From assembly GCF_025318105.1 (NCBI RefSeq), contig NZ_JAOANI010000002.1:1-64000 (forward strand): DNA of 64,000 bases. The letters run 5' to 3'. The notes beneath the pieces are model-generated. The model was given only the letters and a program-made list of their open reading frames with translations. It searched no databases and had not been told where the DNA came from. Position numbers and translations under genes: made by a program. This document shows, one piece after another, positions 31,578 to 40,442 of this stretch (its first letter is position 1; the number at the start of each line of letters is the position of its first letter). The DNA is from Venatoribacter pacificus. Lineage in GTDB: Bacteria; Pseudomonadota; Gammaproteobacteria; Pseudomonadales; Oceanobacteraceae.

Positions 31578-33821
31578 TTATGCTGCAGTCGATTGCCGTG
31601 ATGATGCATAACGGGTCAGCATGCTTGGTATATCCAGAATCAGCGCGATTCGTCCATCACCCGTGATGGTCGCCCCTGCCATTCCTGCCGTACCGTGCAA
31701 CATTTTCCCCAAAGGTTTAATAACGACTTCTTCCTGACCGATAAGCTGATCAACAACAAAACCTACCCGTTTGGTACCCACCGACACGACCACAACGTGA
31801 GCCGTTTCATCCGCTTTTGCATAAGCTTCACCTTTGATCAGCCAACGCTTCAGATGAAATAGTGGTACCGGTTTTTCACGTACAACCACCACTTCCTGAC
31901 CATCAACAATATTGGTTTTGGTCAAATCAAGGTGGAAAATTTCATTCACACTAACCAATGGGAAAGCAAATGCCTGGTTTTTCAGCATCACCATCAGAGT
32001 CGGCATAATCGCTAAAGTCAGAGGTACTTTAATGCGAATACCGGTACCCACACCTGGGCGGGAATCGATATTAATCGTGCCATTAAGCTGAGAAATTTTT
32101 GTTTTAACAACATCCATGCCGACACCACGGCCGGACACATCTGAAATCTGATCTTTGGTTGAAAAACCAGGGGCAAAAATCAGATTAAAACATTCATTTT
32201 CCGTCAAACGGTCTGCGGCATCCTGATCCATAACGCCTTTTTCTACCGCCTTACGGCGTAAAACATCGGCGTCCATACCACCGCCGTCATCCTGAATAAT
32301 CAGCAGAATGTGATCGCCTTCCTGCTCTGCGGAAAGGACAACAGTGCCGACCCTGGGCTTGCCATTTTTTTCACGCACATCTGGCATTTCAACACCGTGA
32401 TCAACAGCGTTACGCACCAAGTGAACAAGGGGATCGGCCAAAGCCTCCACCAGATTTTTATCCAGATCGGTTTCTTCACCACGTAATTCAAGATTAATTT
32501 CTTTCTTAAGCTGACGAGCAAGGTCACGAACCACACGCGGGAAGCGGCCAAATACTTTTTTGATTGGCTGCATCCGGGTTTTCATTACAGAAGCCTGTAA
32601 ATCACCGGTAACCACATCGAGATTAGCGACCGCTTTGGCCATCGACTCATCCGTACTTTTAAGACCTAAACGAACCAGACGGTTACGAACCAGTACTAAC
32701 TCTCCGACCATATTCATAATGTCATCGAGACGCTTGGTATCCACGCGCACTGTTGCTTCGGAGGCAGCAGCATCTTTATCCGGACGTTTCGCCTCGTCAG
32801 CGGCAGCGGGGGCTTTGGCAACCGGAGCAGCTTTGGCTTCAGGCTTAGCGGCAGGTTTAGCCTCAACTTTAGCCTCAACTTTAGCCGCTGGTTTGGCGGC
32901 TTCCGGAGGGGAGACCGGCGGCGCGGCTGCAACCGGTTTTTCTGCTGCAACAGATGCTTCAGCCTCTCCCTCTGGTGCGCTCGAATGCTTACCCTTACCG
33001 TGCAATCGATCAAGCAATTCTTCAAACTCAGAATCACTGATCAGATCATCTCCGCCTGCAGGTGCAGGACTTGCAGCGGCTGGTGCAGGTTCGGTTTTTT
33101 CCGGCTCGGCTGTTTTGTCTTCCTGGGATGTGGCACTTTTGCCTTTACCATGAATTTGATCAAGCAGCGCTTCAAACTCATCTTCAGTGATTTCATCACT
33201 GGAGGCGTCAACGCTGTCAGACCCTATATCAAAGAAATCATCATCCGCGGCGGCAGATGCCGGAGCTGCATTGGTTTTTTCTTCGTCCAAAGCGTCGAGC
33301 AACTGCTCAAATTCATCGTCTGTTATATCGCCGTTATCTTCCACAGCAGCAGGGGCTGATTGCACAAGATCTTCTTGTATTGGTTCCTCGGCAGCTATTT
33401 CAGGCTCACTGACCTGCACTTCATCTTCCGACTCAGGCCGTGCCAGTTTATGCAAACGTTCGATTAATTCAGGGTCGGCATCTTCAGGTTTAGCACCCGA
33501 GCGCACACTTTCAAACATCTCATTTACATTATCGAGCGCCTGAAGTACCACATCCATAAGATCTGAATTAACAGTACGATGACCATTACGCAGGGTATCG
33601 AAAACGTTTTCTGCTGCATGGCAGCAATTCACCAAAGGATTAAGTTGCAGAAATCCAGCACCACCTTTTACCGTGTGGAAACCACGGAAGATAGCATTCA
33701 GCAGGTCTTTATCATGTGGGCGTTGTTCAAGATCGACCAGTTGTTCAGAGAGCAGCTCAAGAATTTCCCCGGCTTCAACCAAAAAATCCTGGAGAATCTC
33801 TTCATCAGCATCGAAACTCAT
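31578..33821 (-). CDS. cheA: Chemotaxis histidine kinase CheA (system 1)
   Basis: A 747-residue kinase. P1 phosphotransfer domain with His49 (FHTVKGGAGF); a long disordered linker (125-355) without a recognisable P2 fold; P3 dimerization (from about 357, RVDTKRLDDIMNMVGELVL); P4 ATPase (HLVRNAVDHGVE, DDGGGMD, GRGVGMDVV); and P5 CheW-like domain to the end. The linker contains three copies of a motif, ITDDEFEQLLDAL, ITEDEFEALLDQI and ISDSEFEELLDRL (166-178, 211-223, 261-273), two followed by HGKGK, and then an Ala-Lys-Pro repeat. In Vibrio the ParP-binding LID lies in this part of CheA. Confidence 0.95.
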   Translation of the reverse strand: MSFDADEEILQDFLVEAGEILELLSEQLVDLEQRPHDKDLLNAIFRGFHTVKGGAGFLQLNPLVNCCHAAENVFDTLRNGHRTVNSDLMDVVLQALDNVNEMFESVRSGAKPEDADPELIERLHKLARPESEDEVQVSEPEIAAEEPIQEDLVQSAPAAVEDNGDITDDEFEQLLDALDEEKTNAAPASAAADDDFFDIGSDSVDASSDEITEDEFEALLDQIHGKGKSATSQEDKTAEPEKTEPAPAAASPAPAGGDDLISDSEFEELLDRLHGKGKHSSAPEGEAEASVAAEKPVAAAPPVSPPEAAKPAAKVEAKVEAKPAAKPEAKAAPVAKAPAAADEAKRPDKDAAASEATVRVDTKRLDDIMNMVGELVLVRNRLVRLGLKSTDESMAKAVANLDVVTGDLQASVMKTRMQPIKKVFGRFPRVVRDLARQLKKEINLELRGEETDLDKNLVEALADPLVHLVRNAVDHGVEMPDVREKNGKPRVGTVVLSAEQEGDHILLIIQDDGGGMDADVLRRKAVEKGVMDQDAADRLTENECFNLIFAPGFSTKDQISDVSGRGVGMDVVKTKISQLNGTINIDSRPGVGTGIRIKVPLTLAIMPTLMVMLKNQAFAFPLVSVNEIFHLDLTKTNIVDGQEVVVVREKPVPLFHLKRWLIKGEAYAKADETAHVVVVSVGTKRVGFVVDQLIGQEEVVIKPLGKMLHGTAGMAGATITGDGRIALILDIPSMLTRYASSRQSTAA

Positions 33822-33833
33822 CCGTTAGCTCCT

Positions 33834-34610
33834 TTAAAAACCAAGACTGGACAGTAAGTCATCAACATCATCCTGGCTGGCAACTACGTCTTCACTGGAC
33901 TTATTAATCTGCGGTCCCTCCGCAGCGATATTTGCGCCTTCCGTCGGCTCTTCTGCCGATTCCATATCGGCATGAACAATTCCGGTAATCGAATCCACGT
34001 TGCCGGCCATGGCAACAAGCTGAACCAGCCGGCCTTCAACGTCAGTTACCAGCGCAGCCACTTTGTGAATGACCTGACCGGTTAAATCCTGAAAATCCTG
34101 TGCCAGCACAATATCAGATAACTGTCCCTGCAAACGCTGAGACTGACTCGCACTGTCGAGAAGAAACTGGTTTATATCTTTCGTTAAATTGCGGAATTCA
34201 TCCGGCTTTAATTCTTTATTCAGAAAACGCTGCCACTCAACCGATAACGCACTGGCTCTGTCATGGATATCGGTTGCCAGAGGCATCCCGGCATCCACCA
34301 GGTCCATCGTACGGTTGGCCGATTTATCGGTCATTTCCAGCACGTAGGCCAGCTTGTCCGTTGCATGATCAATGTCTGATGCGGCACCGACAGTATCAAC
34401 GCGCATATTTTTAATTGCTTCATGCAACGCGCGGGTCAGTCGGCCGATTTCGTTGTACAGCGTACGGTCTCTAACCTCATTGAGATTATTAACCAACGCT
34501 ACCGCCTTACTGAGATCACCAAGCTCCAACTGCCGAAGCATGTTTTCTGCTAGGTTTTTGATTTCAGTGCCGACAGCGCTGTTATCGGTATCCAGATTGA
34601 TCCCGGCCAT
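33834..34610 (-). CDS. cheZ: Chemotaxis protein phosphatase CheZ
   Basis: A 258-residue CheZ that speeds dephosphorylation of CheY-P. The catalytic helix region LAQDFQDLTGQVIHKV contains the conserved glutamine (Gln of QDLTGQV), and the C-terminal DVDDLLSSLGF is the CheY-binding amphipathic tail. The middle forms a long helical hairpin. I chose the ATG at 34610; an in-frame TTG is 12 codons upstream inside cheY. An AGGAAG lies ahead. It sits between cheY and cheA as in Pseudomonas. Confidence 0.92.
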   Translation of the reverse strand: MAGINLDTDNSAVGTEIKNLAENMLRQLELGDLSKAVALVNNLNEVRDRTLYNEIGRLTRALHEAIKNMRVDTVGAASDIDHATDKLAYVLEMTDKSANRTMDLVDAGMPLATDIHDRASALSVEWQRFLNKELKPDEFRNLTKDINQFLLDSASQSQRLQGQLSDIVLAQDFQDLTGQVIHKVAALVTDVEGRLVQLVAMAGNVDSITGIVHADMESAEEPTEGANIAAEGPQINKSSEDVVASQDDVDDLLSSLGF

Positions 34611-34626
34611 CAAGTTATCTTCCTGG

Positions 34627-35013
34627 TTAACCTTCGACACGTTCAAAGATCTTATCGATCTTTTCTTTCAGTACCGCAGCAGTAAAAGGTTTCACGACAT
34701 AGCCGTTAACCCCTGCCTGAGCAGCAGCAACAATCTGGTCGCGCTTGGCTTCCGCTGTCACCATCAGTACCGGCAGACTTTTCAGGCGATCATCGGCTCT
34801 TACTTTCTTCAGCAAGTCGAGACCTGTCATGCCAGGCATGTTCCAGTCCGTCACTAAGAAGTCGAAGTCACCATTCTGCAACATGGGAAGTGCTGTTGTG
34901 CCGTCATCTGCTTCCTGGGTGTTTGTGAACCCCAGATCGCGCAACAGATTTTTGACGATTCGTCTCATCGTTGAGAAATCATCAACGATCAGAATTTTCA
35001 TGTTTTTGTCCAA
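34627..35013 (-). CDS. cheY: Chemotaxis response regulator CheY (system 1)
   Basis: A 128-residue single receiver domain that carries the signal to the flagellar switch. Acidic pair Asp11-Asp12, phospho-acceptor Asp56 (VTDWNMPGMTG), Thr in VTAEA and Lys in YVVKPFT are all in place. The start is a TTG at 35013 with GGAGGT four bases upstream; the ATG at 35001 is too far from that site, although Pseudomonas CheY starts there. First gene of the cheY-Z-A-B-motCD unit, 123 bases after fliA. Confidence 0.95.
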   Translation of the reverse strand: MDKNMKILIVDDFSTMRRIVKNLLRDLGFTNTQEADDGTTALPMLQNGDFDFLVTDWNMPGMTGLDLLKKVRADDRLKSLPVLMVTAEAKRDQIVAAAQAGVNGYVVKPFTAAVLKEKIDKIFERVEG

Positions 35014-35136
35014 AACGACCTCCAGTAATCGACTCTCTATATTCCAAGTCGTTCCTAAGGTTTAGTGTAGACACAGTTATCGCTTTATCCAGAAACAAAG
35101 CAGCCAGAAAAGATTTTTTTCAATAACAGGAAGGGT

Positions 35137-35868
35137 TTAGGACAACCAGCCGCCAAGACGGGCACGCAGACGATGGGCCGCCTGACTGTGCAACTGGCTC
35201 ACCCGGGATTCACTGACACCAAGAACAGCACCAATTTCTTTCAGGTTAAGTTCTTCGTCATAGTAAAGAGCCAGCACCAGCTGCTCCCTTTCGGGCAAAT
35301 GACGAATAGCGTCGGCGAGTTGACGCTGAAAGGACTCACGTTCTATGCCATCAAGTGGGTTGGGAGATTCTTCTTCGAAAACATCAAAACCGGCTTCACT
35401 TTTTTCAACCACTTCTTCAAAGCTGAATAAACGACAACCGGCACTGTCTTTCAAGATGGCGTGGTATTCATCCTGACTGATACCAAGAAAGCCTGCGACT
35501 TCACTGTCTTCTGCATCGCGGCCTTTCTCGCTTTCTATTTGTTTGATCGCATCACTGATACGGCGGGAATTACGGTGTACTGAGCGTGGTGCCCAGTCGC
35601 CTTTACGGATTTCGTCAAGCATCGCACCACGTATACGGATGCCGGCATAGGTTTCAAAACTGGCACCTTTGCCACCATCGTATTTGCGTGCAGCTTCCAG
35701 CAGACCAATCATGCCGGCCTGAATAAGATCGTCGAGCTGCACACTATCGGGCAGCCTGCCGATGAGGTGGTGAGCAATGCGTTTTACCAGCGTCGCATGA
35801 TCACGCACCAGCTGTTCATAATCGTGTTTTTGTACGTCGGAATACACCAGACAACTTCCTACTGACAC
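35137..35868 (-). CDS. fliA: Flagellar sigma factor FliA (sigma-28)
   Basis: A 243-residue sigma-28 factor that directs transcription of late flagellar and chemotaxis genes. Region 2 is seen in QLDDLIQAGMIGLLEAARKYD and FETYAGIRIRGAMLDEIRKGDWAPRSVHR, region 3 follows, and region 4 ends LNLKEIGAVLGVSESRVSQLHSQA. It follows fleN by three bases in the flhA-flhF-fleN-fliA operon. Its partner anti-sigma factor FlgM is not in the window. Confidence 0.96.
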   Translation of the reverse strand: MSVGSCLVYSDVQKHDYEQLVRDHATLVKRIAHHLIGRLPDSVQLDDLIQAGMIGLLEAARKYDGGKGASFETYAGIRIRGAMLDEIRKGDWAPRSVHRNSRRISDAIKQIESEKGRDAEDSEVAGFLGISQDEYHAILKDSAGCRLFSFEEVVEKSEAGFDVFEEESPNPLDGIERESFQRQLADAIRHLPEREQLVLALYYDEELNLKEIGAVLGVSESRVSQLHSQAAHRLRARLGGWLS

Positions 35869-35871
35869 TCG

Positions 35872-36690
35872 TTATGCCCCGGCTTCCTGAACTAACCGAT
35901 CTACAAAAAACTCCAGATGCCCCCGGGGAGATGAAGGCAGCGGCCATGAATCTACTTTTTTAGCCAGCGCACGGAATGCCGTAGCCGCCTTGGAACGCGG
36001 ATACGCATCAATTACCGCTTTCTGGCGCTGTACCGCACGTCGTAACGCATCATCCTGAGGGATTGCACCGACATACTGCATAGCCACTTCGAGAAAACGA
36101 TCCGTCACTTTGGTGAGCTTGGCAAATAAGGCATTTCCTTCCTGCGGCGTGCGCACCATGTTGGCAACAATGCGGAAGCGGAACAGACCGTAATCGCGGT
36201 TCAGCAGTTTGATCTGAGCGTAAGCATCCGTAATGGAGGTTGGCTCATCAGTCACGACCATCAGCACTTCCTGTGCTGCGCGGACAAAACTCATCACGCT
36301 GTCGGAAATACCGGCAGCGGTATCGATAATCAGTACATCAATATCATCACCAATGTCACTGAACGCCTGAATAAGACCCGCATGCTCAAGAGAGTTCAGC
36401 TGTGACAGCTTCTGGGTACCGGATGATGCCGGTACAACCCGGATACCACCAGGTCCTTTAACCATCACGTCACGCAGGTCACATTCTCCGGTGAGTACAT
36501 TCTCGATGGTTTTGTTGGAGCTGATGCCGAGCAGAATGTCGATGTTGGCGAGCCCGAGATCGGCATCCAGCACAACCACTCTGCGTCCCATTTCTGCCAG
36601 GGCAATGGCCAGATTGACTGAGACATTGCTCTTGCCGACACCACCTTTACCGCCGGTGACGGCGATGACCTGCACAGGATGCCTTGCCAT
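35872..36690 (-). CDS. fleN: Flagellar number regulator FleN (FlhG), MinD-like ATPase
   Basis: A 272-residue MinD-family ATPase with deviant Walker A KGGVGKS (15-21), LDADLGLANIDILLG, and Walker B DVLIIDTAAGI. In polar flagellates FleN restrains FlhF and the master regulator FleQ to keep the flagellum number at one. The sequence LLGISSNKTIENVLTGECDLRDVMVKGPGG is typical. It lies between flhF and fliA as in Pseudomonas and Vibrio. Confidence 0.95.
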   Translation of the reverse strand: MARHPVQVIAVTGGKGGVGKSNVSVNLAIALAEMGRRVVVLDADLGLANIDILLGISSNKTIENVLTGECDLRDVMVKGPGGIRVVPASSGTQKLSQLNSLEHAGLIQAFSDIGDDIDVLIIDTAAGISDSVMSFVRAAQEVLMVVTDEPTSITDAYAQIKLLNRDYGLFRFRIVANMVRTPQEGNALFAKLTKVTDRFLEVAMQYVGAIPQDDALRRAVQRQKAVIDAYPRSKAATAFRALAKKVDSWPLPSSPRGHLEFFVDRLVQEAGA

Positions 36691-36696
36691 TAGTCG

Positions 36697-38103
36697 TTAT
36701 ACTCCGTGTTGAATACTGGAATGCTGAGTGGCGAAGCTCATCGCTTCGGCGGCCTGCCAGCGGGTGCGCGCCATACGCGCCATCTGTTCCGCCAGTTTCA
36801 CCAGTTTGTCAGCATCCGGATAATGCACATCATCGGGGATGTGCGGTCCATCTGTCACCAGGGTGACCGGCAACTGAGTCAGTGCCGAGATACTAATAGC
36901 GGGCCCAAGACTGAAACACTCATCCAGTTTGGTGAATACGCAACCCGCCAACCCTGCTGCTTTAAAATGTTCGTAATTTTCCTGCAGGCAACGTCCCTGA
37001 CTGGTCAAGGGTAATACGAGCAGCTTTTTCAAGCGCGCACCGGCTTGTTTAAGCATAGACAACTGCACGGAAAAATGTGGGTCCTGACTGGCCAATCCCG
37101 CGCTGTCGACCAGCACCAGTTTTTTGTCGCGTACGCTATCCAGCACTTTGTTCAGATCACCGTTCACCGGCACTACATGCAGCGCCACTCCCAGAATCCG
37201 CGAAAAGGTGCGGAGCTGATCATGTGCCGCCACGCGGTAGTTATCGAGGGTGATCAATGCCACCGATTCTGCCCCATGGCGGATGACAAACTGGGCTGCC
37301 AGCTTGCCAATGGTGGTGGTTTTACCCGCACCGGTCGGGCCGACCAGGGCATAAATACCACCGCGATCCAGTAAACCATTGGGCGCCACGGGTAAATCTG
37401 ACGCGATCAGTTTCAGCGCTTTATTCCAGGCATCTTCCAGAGGAACATCACCGTCAATACGGCTGGCGACTCTGTCCGCCCAGGCTGCTTCCAGGCCTAC
37501 ATCCTGACAGCGCTGCCATAACTGTGATTGCTGCCAGGTCAGTGGCCGCCGGGTATCCCAGGCACTGCCCTGATGACTGACCATCCAGTCTTTCAGATCA
37601 CGCAGTTCGCCACTCATTTGTTGAATGACGCTGTTGTATCGCTCCTCGCCCTGTTCAACACGCCGTTGCAGCATCGCGTCTTCTGCGGCGCTACGGCCTG
37701 TTTCTTCCGGAGCCGGACTTCTTGCGGGTGTGACGGTATTGCTACGGCTGAAGTCATCGTTTTTCAGACCACTTAACACCGCCGACAGAGACTCTTTGCT
37801 GGACAGGTCACCCTGCCCGGCAAAGGCCATGCGTTCTTCATAACGCTCATCGCGTTTTTTTAATGCCGGCTGAGGTTCACGGGAAGCCGACCTGGCGTCT
37901 TCCAGCTCCTGCTGCAAGCGTAACTGGCGTTCAATTTCAGGACGGTCCTGCTCATGGCCAGGCTGATAATCCAGCGCGGCCACTACCTCGAAACCCACTG
38001 ACACTTTCTTGCTCGACAGAATCACCGCATCCGCTCCCAGTTCCTGGGAGACCAGACGCAGAGCCTGCTGCATATTGGCTGCGGTGAAGCGTTTCACTTT
38101 CAT
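36697..38103 (-). CDS. flhF: Flagellar SRP-like GTPase FlhF
   Basis: A 468-residue SRP-type GTPase that places the flagellum at the pole. It starts MKVKRFTAANMQQALRLV, as usual for the family, followed by a variable acidic B domain, and then the NG domain with P-loop GPTGAGKTTT, ALITLDNYRVAAHDQL, the G3 LVDSAG and KLDE. The ATG at 38103 is preferred over a GTG three codons upstream. Downstream fleN follows after six bases. Confidence 0.95.
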   Translation of the reverse strand: MKVKRFTAANMQQALRLVSQELGADAVILSSKKVSVGFEVVAALDYQPGHEQDRPEIERQLRLQQELEDARSASREPQPALKKRDERYEERMAFAGQGDLSSKESLSAVLSGLKNDDFSRSNTVTPARSPAPEETGRSAAEDAMLQRRVEQGEERYNSVIQQMSGELRDLKDWMVSHQGSAWDTRRPLTWQQSQLWQRCQDVGLEAAWADRVASRIDGDVPLEDAWNKALKLIASDLPVAPNGLLDRGGIYALVGPTGAGKTTTIGKLAAQFVIRHGAESVALITLDNYRVAAHDQLRTFSRILGVALHVVPVNGDLNKVLDSVRDKKLVLVDSAGLASQDPHFSVQLSMLKQAGARLKKLLVLPLTSQGRCLQENYEHFKAAGLAGCVFTKLDECFSLGPAISISALTQLPVTLVTDGPHIPDDVHYPDADKLVKLAEQMARMARTRWQAAEAMSFATQHSSIQHGV

Positions 38104-38129
38104 AGTCAGCACTCGCTATCGTAAGGACC

Positions 38130-40328
38130 CTATTTGCCGCCAATACTGGCGACAATGGTAATACTCTTGTTATCCGGAACTTCCTGGTACGCCAACACCT
38201 GCAGTTGTTCGATGCTGTTGCGTACGAACTGAGCCATCGCTGCGCGCAATTGACTGGTAACCAGCAACACTGCCGGATTACCTGCCATTTCCTGCGCCTG
38301 AACTGCTTCAGCCAGAGAGCGCTGTAACGTGTCGGCCATGCCCGGCTCCAGTACCAGACCGTACTGTCCGGCCTGCTGTCCGCTTTGCTGAAGGGTTTTA
38401 AGCAACAACTGTTCCAGACCTGGGTCCAAGGTCATAACCACCAGTTCATCCGCATTACCAAAGATGTTCTGGACGATCATGCGGCTCAAGGCAAGGCGTG
38501 CAGCGGCCGTCATAGCGGCGGTATCTTGACTCGCACTGCCACTATTCGCCAAAGACTCGGCAATGGAGCGCATATCACGGATAGGCACATGTTCGCGCAG
38601 CAGGTTTTGCAAAACAGCCAGTAATTGGGTGATGCTCAGAGTATTAGGCACCAGTTCTTCAGCCAGTTTCGGTGATGCTTTGGCCAGCATATCCACCAAC
38701 TGCTGAACATCTTCATGGCCGAGCAATTCATGCGCGTGGCGCTGCAATTTCTGATTAAGGTGTGTGGCAACCACGGTGCTGGCATCAACCACGGTATAAC
38801 CAAGGGTTTGGGCACGGTCTTTTTGTGTGGCATCAATCCAGAAGGCATCCAGACCAAACGCCGGATCTTTGGATGCCAGACCTTCGATTTTACCGAACAC
38901 CTGACCTGGATTAATCGCCATTTCCCGCTCCGGATAAATTTCGGCCTCTGCCAGAGTCACACCCATCAGCGTAATACGGTATTGATTAGGCAGCAGATCT
39001 AGGTTGTCGCGGATATGCACAGAGGGCATCAGAAAACCCATTTCCTGGGATAATTTGCGCCGCACACCCTTGATACGGTTCAGCAGCTGTCCGCCCTGAT
39101 TTTTATCCACCAGCGGGATCAGACGGTAACCCACTTCGAGACCAACGCGATCAACCGGCTCGACGTCGTCCCAGCCCAGCTCTTTGACTTCCATTTGTTT
39201 AATGGCCGCTTCGGCTTTTTCTTTCGGTGCCGCCAACGCATTCCCACTGCCAGCCGGCAATGCCGCAGCGGCTTTCGGCTGAGCACCGATTCGCTGGGCA
39301 ATGGCATCACCAAACTTGCCGCCGTCTTTACGCCAGTGAATAAAGTAGGCGACGCTGGCAGCAATCAAAGCCGCACCGAGAAACACACCGTGTGGCATGC
39401 CGGGCACAATACCCATCATAAACATCAGGCCGGCCGCTACAGCCAGAGCGCGGGATGACGCAAACATCTGGCCAAAAACCTGCTGCCCCATGTCTTCATC
39501 GCCACCATTACGGGTCACCATAATGGCGGTTGCAGTGGACAGCAGCAGCGACGGAATCTGAGCGACCAGACCATCACCAATGGCCAGCAAGGTATAAGCA
39601 GACACCGCATCGCCAAAACTCAGACCATGCTGCGCCATACCAATACCGAAACCACCAACAACGTTGATGATCAGAATTAAGATACCGGCAACGGCATCGC
39701 CTTTAACGAACTTACTGGCACCATCCATCGAACCGTAGAAGTCTGCCTCGGCGGCTACGTCCGCGCGGCGGGTTTTCGCCTGGTCTGCGTCAATAAGTCC
39801 GGCATTCAGATCCGCATCAATCGCCATTTGCTTACCTGGCATAGCATCCAGAGTAAAGCGCGCGCTGACTTCTGACACCCGGCCAGCACCTTTGGTTACC
39901 ACCACAAAGTTAATGATCATCAGAATCATGAAGACCACCAGACCCACGGCATAGTTACCACCGATCAGCACTTCACCAAACGCTTCGATTACCTTACCTG
40001 CAGAGTCCCCCCCTTCATGCCCATAAAGCAGTACAACCCGCGTCGAAGCAACGTTCAACGCCAGGCGCAGCAACGTTGCAACCAGCAAAATAGTAGGGAA
40101 AATCGCAAAATCCAGCGGCCGCCGGGCGTACACACTGACCAGCAACACTACGATGGATAATGCAATATTGAAGGTAAAAAACGTATCCAATAAAAACGGC
40201 GGCAACGGCAGCGTCATCATGCCCAGCAACACCAGCAGCATGACAGGAATACTTAAGTTACCCTGCGCCAGCAGCGACATACCGCCTTTGAGCTGACCCA
40301 TCACCTGATCTTTTGAGGCTACCGCCAT
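38130..40328 (-). CDS. flhA: Flagellar type III export protein FlhA
   Basis: A 732-residue FHIPEP-family export gate protein. The N-terminal half has about eight transmembrane helices (25-335) and the signature RLALNVASTRVVLL and AEVSARFTLDAMPGKQMAIDADLNAG segments, with the conserved Asp residues of the proton-coupled export pathway. The C-terminal half is the cytosolic docking platform for substrate-chaperone complexes. It is the first gene of flhA-flhF-fleN-fliA, preceded by a sigma-54-type promoter. Confidence 0.96.
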   Translation of the reverse strand: MAVASKDQVMGQLKGGMSLLAQGNLSIPVMLLVLLGMMTLPLPPFLLDTFFTFNIALSIVVLLVSVYARRPLDFAIFPTILLVATLLRLALNVASTRVVLLYGHEGGDSAGKVIEAFGEVLIGGNYAVGLVVFMILMIINFVVVTKGAGRVSEVSARFTLDAMPGKQMAIDADLNAGLIDADQAKTRRADVAAEADFYGSMDGASKFVKGDAVAGILILIINVVGGFGIGMAQHGLSFGDAVSAYTLLAIGDGLVAQIPSLLLSTATAIMVTRNGGDEDMGQQVFGQMFASSRALAVAAGLMFMMGIVPGMPHGVFLGAALIAASVAYFIHWRKDGGKFGDAIAQRIGAQPKAAAALPAGSGNALAAPKEKAEAAIKQMEVKELGWDDVEPVDRVGLEVGYRLIPLVDKNQGGQLLNRIKGVRRKLSQEMGFLMPSVHIRDNLDLLPNQYRITLMGVTLAEAEIYPEREMAINPGQVFGKIEGLASKDPAFGLDAFWIDATQKDRAQTLGYTVVDASTVVATHLNQKLQRHAHELLGHEDVQQLVDMLAKASPKLAEELVPNTLSITQLLAVLQNLLREHVPIRDMRSIAESLANSGSASQDTAAMTAAARLALSRMIVQNIFGNADELVVMTLDPGLEQLLLKTLQQSGQQAGQYGLVLEPGMADTLQRSLAEAVQAQEMAGNPAVLLVTSQLRAAMAQFVRNSIEQLQVLAYQEVPDNKSITIVASIGGK

Positions 40329-40366
40329 GACAACATCCGTCAGAAAAACATCACTGGAAGATGTCT

Positions 40367-40384
40367 TTGCAAAAAGCTTTCCTA
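40367..40384 (-). promoter_or_regulatory. Sigma-54 promoter of flhA
   Basis: Minus strand: GG (40382-40381), ten bases, GC (40370-40369) in TAGGAAAGCTTTTTGCAA. The -12 TTTTGCA is excellent, the -24 AGGAAAG moderate. The expected start near 40357 is about 30 bases before the flhA ATG. FleQ with RpoN drives flhA in Pseudomonas. Confidence 0.55.
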
Positions 40385-40411
40385 CTTTCAGCGTGATTGA
40401 AAAATATCAAT

Positions 40412-40435
40412 AAAAAAGCCGGTAAAAACCGGCTT
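40412..40435 (-). terminator. Intrinsic terminator after flhB
   Basis: AAGCCGG (40416-40422), loop, CCGGCTT (40429-40435); on the minus strand it is followed by six U (40417-40412). It separates the fliL...flhB transcript from the flhA operon. Confidence 0.8.
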
Positions 40436-40442
40436 AGGGGAG

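Noticed and set aside
32560..33153. A 197-codon plus-strand frame opposite cheA
   Set aside because: Antisense to the repetitive Ala/Lys/Glu linker of CheA; the Ser/Ala-rich translation is typical of a shadow frame.
35014..35136. A sigma-28 promoter before cheY (minus-strand AGCGATAA)
   Set aside because: The -10 matches 6 of 8 bases of GCCGATAA, but no TAAA or TCAAG -35 is at the right distance.
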